NCBI RefSeq assembly: GCF_001427305.1
Contig: NZ_LMFZ01000011.1
Span: 1 to 64,000 of the forward strand
DNA: 64,000 nt
Source: Duganella sp. Root1480D1
GTDB lineage: Bacteria; Pseudomonadota; Gammaproteobacteria; Burkholderiales; Burkholderiaceae_D
Reading direction: 5' to 3'
Positions 57,774 through 64,000 of the stretch are shown here, piece by piece. Every line of letters begins with the position of its first letter. Within the stretch, counting starts at the first letter, position 1. A program made the translations under genes and the position numbers. Under the pieces are notes generated by a model, which saw only the letters and a list, made by a program, of their open reading frames with translations, searched no databases and was not told the DNA's origin.

Positions 57774-58259
57774 ATGAACGATCTCGACCGCTACGATTAC
57801 GCGATTCTGGGAGCGCTGCAGGTGGATGGCACGCTGTCTGTGGCGGAGCTGGCGGAAAAGGTTGGCCTTTCGACCACGCCCTGCTGGAAGCGCCTGAAGC
57901 GGCTGGAGGAGGATGGATATTTCGACCGCCGCGTGGCAATCGTCAATCGCCGCAAAGCCGGCTTGCCGGTGACCGTGTTCGTCAGCGTGCGCACCAGCCA
58001 GCACGATGAGAAATGGCTGGCCAGGTTTGCCGCCGCCGTGGTGGCGCTGCCGGAAGTGCAGGAGTTCCACCGCATGAGCGGCGATATCGACTACCTGTTG
58101 AAGGTGGTCACCACCGATATCGAAGGGTATGACCGTTTTTACAAGAAGCTGATCAAGGCCGCGCAACTGACCGGCGTGTCGTCCGCCTTCTCGATGGAGC
58201 AGATCAAGTACACCACCAGCCTGCCGCTTGACCTGGTGTCGCACGGCGCCGGTGGCTGA
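57774..58259 (+). CDS. Lrp/AsnC family regulator
   Basis: A 161-residue regulator: N-terminal helix-turn-helix (LDRYDYAILGALQVDGTLSVAELAEKVGLSTTPCWKRLKRLEEDGYF) and a C-terminal RAM domain (VQEFHRMSGDIDYLLKVVTTDIEGYDRFYKKLI). The HTH text closely resembles Lrp-group proteins that respond to amino acids, including cysteine-responsive ones. It is divergent from the cysteine desulfurase fusion, with phased repeats between, which suggests control of that gene in response to cysteine or a related amino acid (inference). Confidence 0.93.
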   Translation: MNDLDRYDYAILGALQVDGTLSVAELAEKVGLSTTPCWKRLKRLEEDGYFDRRVAIVNRRKAGLPVTVFVSVRTSQHDEKWLARFAAAVVALPEVQEFHRMSGDIDYLLKVVTTDIEGYDRFYKKLIKAAQLTGVSSAFSMEQIKYTTSLPLDLVSHGAGG

Positions 58260-58290
58260 GAGTAACAGCCAACCGTGGGATAATGGGCGG

Positions 58291-59481
58291 ATGCTGAAAT
58301 CCGCACTTCTCTCCCTGCTCCCCGCCCGCAGCAATACCAGCCAGCGCCAGCGCCTGCGCGCCAGCTTCGGTGCCCTGCTTGGCCTATTGATAACCAGCGT
58401 CGTCGCCCATTACCTGCTGGGCGAGAACGCCATGTACCTGGTGGCGCCGATTGGCGCTTCTTCCGTGCTGCTGTTCTGCCTTCCTGCCAGCCCGATGGCC
58501 CAGCCCTGGGCGGTCGTTGGCGGCAACGTGGTTTCCGGCGTGATGGGCGTGGCCTGCGTCCAGCTGTTCGGTCCCGGCCCCATGGCGGCGGCCCTGGCGA
58601 CGCCACTGGCGATTGCCGCCATGTTCGCGCTGCGCTGCCTGCACCCGCCCGGCGGCGCCACGGCGCTGATGATGGCGATTGGCGGCCCGGCGGTGCATGC
58701 AATGGGCTTCCGCCTGCCGTTGGGCCCGGTGCTGCTGGACTGCGTGCTGATCGTGCTCGCCGCAATCGTGTATAACAATTTGACCGGGCGCCGCTATCCG
58801 CACAGCCAGCAGCTCGTGCATCCCAACCCGCATGCGACCAAAGACGAGGTGCCGACGGTGCGCTTCGGCTTCCAGCCGGAGGACCTGGACGCGGTTCTGC
58901 GCCAGTACAACCAGGAATTGGATATCAGCCGCGACGACCTGGAAGAACTGTTCCTGAAAACCGAGATGCGCGCCTACCAGCGCCGCTTCGGCATTATTAC
59001 CTGCGGCGACATCATGTCGAAAGACGTGGTGACGGCGGAATTCGCGACACCGCTGGCCGATGCCTGGCGTGAAATGCGCCAGCACCGTATTGCGGCCGTG
59101 CCGGTCCTGAACCGCGTGCGGCGCGTGATCGGCATCGTCACCACCAGCGATTTCATGAAGCACGGCGGGCTGGATGATTACCACGGCATGCGCCGCCAGT
59201 TGCTGGACTTCCTGCGCCCTTCCGGCAGCACGCATTCGGAAAAGCCCGAGGTAGTCGGCCAGATCATGGTGAAGCACCCGCGCACGGCCAGCGTCGATAC
59301 GCCAATTACCGAACTGGTGCCGCTGATGGCCGATTCCGGCTTCCACCACATCCCGGTGCTCGATCACGAAGACCGCTTTGCCGGCATCGTGACCCAGTCC
59401 GACGTGGTGGCAGCCCTGTATGCTAGAAACGCTTTGTCAGGGTCAGGATCCCCGACTCCGTCTTCATATCAAGCCGCTTGA
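58291..59481 (+). CDS. HPP-family membrane protein with C-terminal CBS pair
   Basis: A 396-residue protein. The N-terminal 175 residues form four to five helices with the HPP signature LHPPGGATALMMAIGG and GASSVLLFCLPASPMAQP. From about residue 245 two CBS domains follow (GDIMSKDVVTAEFATPLADAWREM and VGQIMVKHPRTASVDTPITELV). HPP proteins are linked to nitrite or other anion transport in some organisms; CBS pairs usually bind adenine nucleotides and gate activity. The ATG at 58291 is preceded by GGGCGG. The last 59 nt overlap the convergent protease gene. Confidence 0.88.
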   Translation: MLKSALLSLLPARSNTSQRQRLRASFGALLGLLITSVVAHYLLGENAMYLVAPIGASSVLLFCLPASPMAQPWAVVGGNVVSGVMGVACVQLFGPGPMAAALATPLAIAAMFALRCLHPPGGATALMMAIGGPAVHAMGFRLPLGPVLLDCVLIVLAAIVYNNLTGRRYPHSQQLVHPNPHATKDEVPTVRFGFQPEDLDAVLRQYNQELDISRDDLEELFLKTEMRAYQRRFGIITCGDIMSKDVVTAEFATPLADAWREMRQHRIAAVPVLNRVRRVIGIVTTSDFMKHGGLDDYHGMRRQLLDFLRPSGSTHSEKPEVVGQIMVKHPRTASVDTPITELVPLMADSGFHHIPVLDHEDRFAGIVTQSDVVAALYARNALSGSGSPTPSSYQAA

Positions 59482-60052
59482 GGACCGAGTTGCCGAGCAG
59501 GATCACGCCCAGGCCGGCCTCGTTGATCGAGCCGTCCACATTGGCGAATTCGAACTCGCCGACCTTCACCTTGTCCAGCTTCACGATCCACACCGTGGCC
59601 GTGCCGGCCGCGGTCTGGGTGAAGGCGCGGCGGCCCTTGTTCTTGTAGTCGATGCCCATCTTGCCCGCCAGCGCAGCAGGAATCGACACCAGCGTGGCGC
59701 CGGTATCGAGCATCATGTTGACAGGCAGGCCATTGATTTCGCCTGCCACCGAGTAGTGGCCGTTCGTATCGGGCGACAGTACCATTGAATTGCCGCCACC
59801 ATTTGATTTGGATGCCGCGTATTCGCCCAGGCGGATGGTATAACGCTTGCCGCCTTCCTCAATGGTGGCTTCACCGGACGTAACGCCAACCAGTCTGCTA
59901 CCATCTGGCAGCGTGGCGCCTACCGGGAAAGTGCGTGGTGCGCCCCCGTTAACCGATAACAGGGCCCGCTCTTTCAGGGTGCCGACCAGGCTGACATCGG
60001 CCTGGGCCGAAAGTGCGGTTAATATCAAAGCAGCGGCTAGCGCGATACGCAT
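59423..60052 (-). CDS. Retropepsin-like clan AA aspartic protease (TIGR02281-like)
   Basis: A 209-residue periplasmic protein: signal peptide MRIALAAALILTALSAQA, an N-terminal beta domain (LLSVNGGAPRTFPVGATLPDG) and a single retropepsin domain with the active-site triad MLDTGATLVSIP and the late ILLGNSVLKRLD strand. Such one-domain proteases must dimerise to be active. The substrate is unknown. Its 3' end overlaps the HPP-CBS gene by 59 nt on the opposite strand. Confidence 0.88.
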   Translation of the reverse strand: MRIALAAALILTALSAQADVSLVGTLKERALLSVNGGAPRTFPVGATLPDGSRLVGVTSGEATIEEGGKRYTIRLGEYAASKSNGGGNSMVLSPDTNGHYSVAGEINGLPVNMMLDTGATLVSIPAALAGKMGIDYKNKGRRAFTQTAAGTATVWIVKLDKVKVGEFEFANVDGSINEAGLGVILLGNSVLKRLDMKTESGILTLTKRF

Positions 60053-60145
60053 TGCAGGAAACTCCGGTCAAAATTGCATTTTGACACACTTTCGACCGTT
60101 AAATTGTTGACTGTTGGGCGCAACATTTCGATAGAATCTAGTCAT

Positions 60146-62368
60146 ATGCAAACGTTGAAAAGGGTGCTTGCACTCGCCCTAGAAGAAGCGCAAACCGGTT
60201 TTGCGACATTGTGCAAACGGATGACCGACCAGGCCGATGAAGTTCTGGGCGAAGCCCTGCGTACTGCACCGTCGACGGAACAGCGCCTTGCCGGAGCATG
60301 CCGCGTCTTCCTGCGCGAGCAGGGTGCTGCCTTGCGCGCGCGCATGGAGCGCTCCTATGCCGGCCTGCTGGCGCGCGCCATGCAGACCATGCACACCGAC
60401 CTGCGCACCGGCCTGCACAACTTCAGCGCCGACACCCTGACCCTGATCGACGACGAAGTCGTGACGCGCCAGATCGAAGTCGAACGCCTGCTGCTGAAGC
60501 TGCGCGACGCCGACGAACTCAGTCTCGGCCACCTGAACCTGATCATCGCCCAGATGCATGGCGACAGCGAAGTGCGCGAGCGTGAAAACCCATTCCGCCC
60601 TTACCTGCTGGCGCGCTCCCTGTACGACGCGCTGCACGCCATGGTGGCAGACGAAGCGCAGAGCAAACTGCTGTTCGATGTCCTGTCGCAAGCCATGACG
60701 GCGCAACTGGGCGACTTCTACAACCGCTTGCGCGAAGTGTTCGAATCGCGCGGCATCCGTTCGCGCCTGGTAGCACGCCCATCGGCGCTGAACCGGCTGG
60801 AACAGGAACGCCTGGCCTGGCAACGCGCCGCCACCGGGCAAGCCGACGCCGACATCGCCATGCGCCAGCGCGTGGCGCGCCTGGGCGCGGTGCAAAAGGA
60901 AATCCAGCAGGATTCGCCGCCCAGCATCCTGCAGGGGCAGCCGGACATGCCGTCCAAGCCGGAACTGCAGGAACTGGTGTTCAGCATGTTCAATCCGTCC
61001 GGCATCCGGCGCAGTGCGCCGCAGCCGCAGAACACGCTGCGCGCGCAGCTCGATAACGCCCTGCGCCAGCTCCAGCGCGAACATGCCGGCAGCGCGCCGC
61101 AGCCGCCGCTGGCCCTCCTCAACCGGATGACCAACCTGCCGCACGGCTCGGAACGCATCGTGGTGGAACTGGTCGGCCTGCTGTTCGAATACATCCTGAA
61201 CGACGACCAGCTTCCGAAGGGCATACGGGAACAACTGTGCCGCCTGCACGCGCCCTTCCTGCGCGCAGCGCTGAAGGACCTGGCGGTACTGCAAGGCGCC
61301 CACCTGCCGGCGCGCCATTTGCTGGACCGCATTGGCAGTGCCGCCATCGGCATCGGCGCCGATTCGCCGCTGCAGCAACCGCTGCAGGGCGAGGTGGAAC
61401 GGCTGGTCAACCAGGTACTGGAACAGTACGAGCACGATGCCTCCGTGTTTGCCGATGCCGGCCTGGAACTGGACGGTTTCCTGGCCGGCCTGCTGCGCGA
61501 GTGCGACCCGGTGGTGCGCCGTGCCATGCCGGCTTTCGAGCGCGCCGTGAAAGTGGCGCCGTTCGTGGCGGCCCTGGCCGACACCTTGCGCGGCCAGCTC
61601 GAGTCGGTCAATGTCGACCGCCGCATGATGGACTTCATCACCGGCACCTGGGCGCAGGTGATGGTGCATACCTATGGCCGCCAGCCGGACTACGGCAAGC
61701 TGTTGCCGGAGCTGGTATGGAGCGCGCAGGAAAAGATCCTGCCGGAAGAACGCGCGGTGCTGATGAAAATGCTGCCTGCTTTGGGCCGCGAACTGCGCGC
61801 GGGCCTGGCAACCATCGGCAAGAGCGAAGCGGAGGCGCAGGCTGCGCTGGACCAGCTGGTGTCGCTGCACATGGATGTGCTGGCCAATAATATGCCGATG
61901 CCCACCACGCCGCGCATGAATGTGGCGGGCTTGCGCGAGCGCTTTGCCGCGATCGATGCGGGACACCCGGCATTAGTGGCTGCAAGCCATAGCGATACCT
62001 TGCCGGCCCAGGCCCAGTTCATCGCTGAATTCGCGCTGCATGGCGTCCTCGCCACGGTGCAGCCCGACCCGGCGCTGGCTCCGGTATCGAGCTACGAAGA
62101 AGAATGGCTGCAATGGGCGCAGGCTGGCAATGGCTTCGAGATGCTGTCCGGCGACAGCTATGTGCCGCTGCGCCTGGGCGCGGTGGCAGCGCACCACGCC
62201 GGTTTCATCTTCACGGCGCCGGATCATTCCACGCCGCTGGTGTACTCGCGCGCTGCGCTGCTGGCAGCCATGCGCGATGGCAGCCTGCGGCCGATGGAGT
62301 ATTCGCCGCTGTTCGAGCGCGCAGTGGAGTCGCTGATGACCGGTGCGGAGTCGCTGGACGCCGCCTGA
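60146..62368 (+). CDS. DUF1631 family protein
   Basis: A 740-residue largely helical cytoplasmic protein of the DUF1631 family: an N-terminal LEEAQTGFATLCKRMTDQADEVL, central ENPFRPYLLARSLYDALHAM and LPKGIREQLCRLHAPFLRAALKD, and a C-terminal beta-rich segment resembling a PilZ-like barrel (GDSYVPLRLGAVAAHHAGFIFT). These are sometimes misannotated as thymidine phosphorylases. The function is unknown; a link to cyclic-di-GMP signalling or motility is speculative. The ATG at 60146 sits 9 nt after TAGAAT (60132-60137), a candidate -10, so the leader would be very short. Confidence 0.85.
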   Translation: MQTLKRVLALALEEAQTGFATLCKRMTDQADEVLGEALRTAPSTEQRLAGACRVFLREQGAALRARMERSYAGLLARAMQTMHTDLRTGLHNFSADTLTLIDDEVVTRQIEVERLLLKLRDADELSLGHLNLIIAQMHGDSEVRERENPFRPYLLARSLYDALHAMVADEAQSKLLFDVLSQAMTAQLGDFYNRLREVFESRGIRSRLVARPSALNRLEQERLAWQRAATGQADADIAMRQRVARLGAVQKEIQQDSPPSILQGQPDMPSKPELQELVFSMFNPSGIRRSAPQPQNTLRAQLDNALRQLQREHAGSAPQPPLALLNRMTNLPHGSERIVVELVGLLFEYILNDDQLPKGIREQLCRLHAPFLRAALKDLAVLQGAHLPARHLLDRIGSAAIGIGADSPLQQPLQGEVERLVNQVLEQYEHDASVFADAGLELDGFLAGLLRECDPVVRRAMPAFERAVKVAPFVAALADTLRGQLESVNVDRRMMDFITGTWAQVMVHTYGRQPDYGKLLPELVWSAQEKILPEERAVLMKMLPALGRELRAGLATIGKSEAEAQAALDQLVSLHMDVLANNMPMPTTPRMNVAGLRERFAAIDAGHPALVAASHSDTLPAQAQFIAEFALHGVLATVQPDPALAPVSSYEEEWLQWAQAGNGFEMLSGDSYVPLRLGAVAAHHAGFIFTAPDHSTPLVYSRAALLAAMRDGSLRPMEYSPLFERAVESLMTGAESLDAA

Positions 62369-62371
62369 GGT

Positions 62372-62794
62372 TCAGGATTCGGCCTGCCACAACTCCCAGC
62401 AACCGCCCTGCAGGCGGAAGCGGTAGATGACCGGGCCAGCCTCCACTTCCGCCTGGCCGACGTCGCGGCGAACCGACATGCCGTGCTTCTTGACGATCTC
62501 CCCCAGCAGTTCCTGGCTGCGGTACGCGGTGCGCGGCACCATGGTCGTAGTCGGGCCTTCCGCGCCATTGAGCACTTTCTGCAAGGGGTCGGCGGTGCGC
62601 GCGTTGGCAAACAGGCGGTCCGCCTGGTAGCGCGGCAGGAAGGCGTCAAACGATTCCGGCGCTTTGGCGCCGCAGCCCTTGCGCATGGTTTGCACTCCCT
62701 TGGTCAGCGACGGCAGCAGACGGGTCGAATACCACATGCCGCCGACCAGGCCCCCCGCCAATAACATCAAAAACATTGCGCGCTTGCTCAGCAT
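62372..62794 (-). CDS. Small envelope protein, paralogue of the neighbouring lipoprotein
   Basis: A 140-residue protein with an N-terminal membrane anchor (MFLMLLAGGLVGGMWYS), then a domain containing SFDAFLPRYQADRLFANART and a C-terminal YRFRLQGGCWELWQ. The same two blocks occur in the adjacent gene (FDSFLPRYMVDRQFATGRT and YRFRQQDGCWYLWQ), so the pair arose by duplication. No known family is recognised. The 3' end is 3 nt from the convergent DUF1631 gene. It is the last gene of a four-gene minus-strand row. Confidence 0.75.
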   Translation of the reverse strand: MLSKRAMFLMLLAGGLVGGMWYSTRLLPSLTKGVQTMRKGCGAKAPESFDAFLPRYQADRLFANARTADPLQKVLNGAEGPTTTMVPRTAYRSQELLGEIVKKHGMSVRRDVGQAEVEAGPVIYRFRLQGGCWELWQAES

Positions 62795-62798
62795 CTTT

Positions 62799-63197
62799 TC
62801 ACAGTGATGAATCTTCGAATTGCCACAGGTACCAGCAACCGTCCTGCTGGCGGAAACGGTAGAAGTAGACCAGCGAATCGGAATCGGGGCGGAACACGTT
62901 CAGCTCCATCCCGCCCGGCGTGGCAAGCTGCCTGGTCGACAGGTGCTCGGTCTTGATGACGTCGGCCAGCAGGGTGGCAGCGGCAAACTGCTCGCGCGTC
63001 ACCTGCGTTTTCTTTTCTTCCGAGGTACCCAGCGACTCGAGCGGGAACACCGTGCGCCCGGTCGCGAACTGGCGGTCCACCATATAGCGCGGCAGGAAGC
63101 TATCGAATTTCTCCGCCACGCAGCCATGCTGCGCCGGTGGCGCCGCGCAACCCGCCAACGCCGCTGCAGCAACCATCAATGTCAGGATTTTTTTCAT
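62799..63197 (-). CDS. Small lipoprotein, unknown function
   Basis: A 132-residue protein with a lipoprotein signal (MKKILTLMVAAAALAGCAAPP, lipobox LAGC, Cys16), followed by the FDSFLPRY and CWYLWQFED blocks shared with the next gene. The ATG at 63197 overlaps the stop of the upstream membrane-protein gene (ATGA, 63194-63197), and an in-frame start at 63311 was rejected because it lies inside that gene and lacks a signal peptide. Paired duplicate of the gene at 62372. Confidence 0.8.
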   Translation of the reverse strand: MKKILTLMVAAAALAGCAAPPAQHGCVAEKFDSFLPRYMVDRQFATGRTVFPLESLGTSEEKKTQVTREQFAAATLLADVIKTEHLSTRQLATPGGMELNVFRPDSDSLVYFYRFRQQDGCWYLWQFEDSSL

Positions 63198-63532
63198 TGT
63201 TTCTTCGCTCCCAAGAAGATCTTTCCGGCCACCACGATCAGGCAAGCAGTTGGGGCGCCCCCGAAGAGAAAGAAGCAAACGGCCAGGAGCCCGATAGAAA
63301 GCAGTTTGCACGCCATGACACGATACCTTGGAATCAGGCGCGGCGCGGACACCAGGATCGCCAGCGCCAGCGTGGTCAGCATCATTGGCCAGTCGATGAC
63401 GATCGGATAGCGCCTTTGGATGAACAGGTTCTGGCTGTCCGGCCAGGCCAAGGTCAGCGCCATCAGCAACACCGTAAACCAGGCCACGAATACGGCTCCG
63501 GCAAGCGGGTTGCGAGACTGTGCAGCGCTCAT
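63194..63532 (-). CDS. Small membrane protein, unknown
   Basis: A 112-residue protein with three to four hydrophobic segments (about residues 10-30, 48-63, 70-87 and 88-105). No family is recognised. Both its ends overlap neighbouring genes by 4 nt (ATGA at 63194-63197 and 63529-63532), which indicates a tightly coupled operon with the cupin protein upstream and the lipoprotein downstream. Confidence 0.7.
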   Translation of the reverse strand: MSAAQSRNPLAGAVFVAWFTVLLMALTLAWPDSQNLFIQRRYPIVIDWPMMLTTLALAILVSAPRLIPRYRVMACKLLSIGLLAVCFFLFGGAPTACLIVVAGKIFLGAKKQ

Positions 63533-64000
63533 AGCGGCCCGAAGTCCTTGCCTTCCGAGAGCTTATAGACCTTGATCTTGTCGCCGGTGCGCACCATGCG
63601 GCGATCCAGCGCAGGGAAGTCCGCCACTTCGCTTTCCAGGTTTTCGCCGCCCATCAGGTAGACCAGGTCGTCGCTGCCGCGGTTGATCATCTGGTGCGCC
63701 TTGGATGGCGTGGGGAAGCCGACAAAGTCGCCCGGCTCCAGCTCATAGTCCTCGCCGTCGATATGCGCAATGCCGCGCCCCGACAGGATGTAGACCCACT
63801 CTTCCTCGTTGTGGTGCAGGTGATAGGCAAACGACTCCTTGCCCGGCTTGACGCGGCCAATGCTGACGCCGGTGCGCTTCAAGCCCGCCATGCGCGACAG
63901 TTGCGAGCCGCTGATTTCCGAAGCCGGGTTCCACGGATGCGAGAAGCTGCCCTCCGCTTCCTGGGACTGCTGGCGTTTCACGATATGCTTGTATGGTTCG
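63529..64000 (-). CDS. Cupin-domain protein (5' end probably beyond window)
   Basis: At least 150 residues of a single-domain cupin: motif 1 YHLHHNEEEWVYILSGRG (metal ligands His, His, Glu) and motif 2 DFVGFPTPSKAHQMINRGS. A GTG at 63981 would start the protein at MKRQQSQEAE, but it has no ribosome site. The frame stays open to the window edge with the plausible N-terminal text NPYKHIVK, so the true start is probably to the right of the window. The enzyme activity or ligand is unknown. First visible gene of the coupled four-gene row. Confidence 0.75.
   Translation of the reverse strand, partial: EPYKHIVKRQQSQEAEGSFSHPWNPASEISGSQLSRMAGLKRTGVSIGRVKPGKESFAYHLHHNEEEWVYILSGRGIAHIDGEDYELEPGDFVGFPTPSKAHQMINRGSDDLVYLMGGENLESEVADFPALDRRMVRTGDKIKVYKLSEGKDFGPL

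Overview
The window looks like a chromosomal segment of a GC-rich betaproteobacterium of the Oxalobacteraceae (Massilia/Duganella/Telluria-like). This is inferred from the gene set and protein flavour: an rpsL-rpsG-fusA-tuf operon, a PEP-CTERM protein, a very large cyclic beta-1,2-glucan synthase, abundant GTG/TTG starts and alanine-rich proteins. I saw no rRNA, tRNA, CRISPR array, prophage or intact insertion sequence. Species assignment is inference only.

Layout. 1-3480 (minus): str operon, with tuf cut by the window edge. 3739-5607: phosphoethanolamine transferase. 5611-8259: a minus-strand group of a DUF2269-like membrane protein, an SDR/DoxX-like fusion, a small membrane protein and a GbsR/MarR-type regulator, with two copies of one palindromic operator. 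8358-10944: a heparan-glucosaminide acetyltransferase-like membrane protein and a membrane-anchored MutS-like ATPase. 11161-18555: an exporter locus with adaptor, ABC ATPase, two FtsX-type permeases, a sigma54-dependent response regulator and a histidine kinase of the intramembrane-sensing layout. 18635-23667: PEP-CTERM protein behind a perfect FNR-type box, spermidine synthase-like protein, two convergent Crp/Fnr paralogues, and a divergent MocR/PNPOx-like pair. 23700-37786 (minus): an operon-like run of TldD-TldE-TldD-TldE, DUF4159, MoxR, DUF58, BatA-like, DUF4175-like and a GATase-like membrane protein, then PPK2. 38094-44063: secreted methyltransferase-like protein, solute-binding-like protein, a 32-residue membrane protein, class C serine hydrolase, M1 aminopeptidase and an unknown. 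44104-52755: cyclic glucan synthase. 52928-53305: GH35 beta-galactosidase remnant. 53441-64000: TonB-dependent receptor, cysteine desulfurase-rhodanese fusion with a divergent Lrp regulator, HPP-CBS protein, aspartyl protease, DUF1631 protein, a pair of related small envelope proteins, a membrane protein and a cupin.

The most interesting proposal is that the exporter locus (11-18.5 kb) and the exported TldD/TldE-MoxR operon (37.8-24.5 kb) form one sigma54 regulon. Each is preceded by a well-spaced -24/-12 element and by clustered GCGGAC half-sites, and the exporter locus encodes a GAYTGA-type sigma54 activator. The half-site cluster ends 26 nt from the -24 box at the exporter. At the tldD operon the same 26 nt is found once an 85-nt perfect hairpin lying between the two is subtracted. 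A kinase with two membrane helices and a loop of about 9 residues, FtsX-type permeases and Tat-exported TldD-type metalloproteases together suggest sensing, degradation and extrusion of peptides at the envelope. The function is inference; the sequence elements are directly visible.
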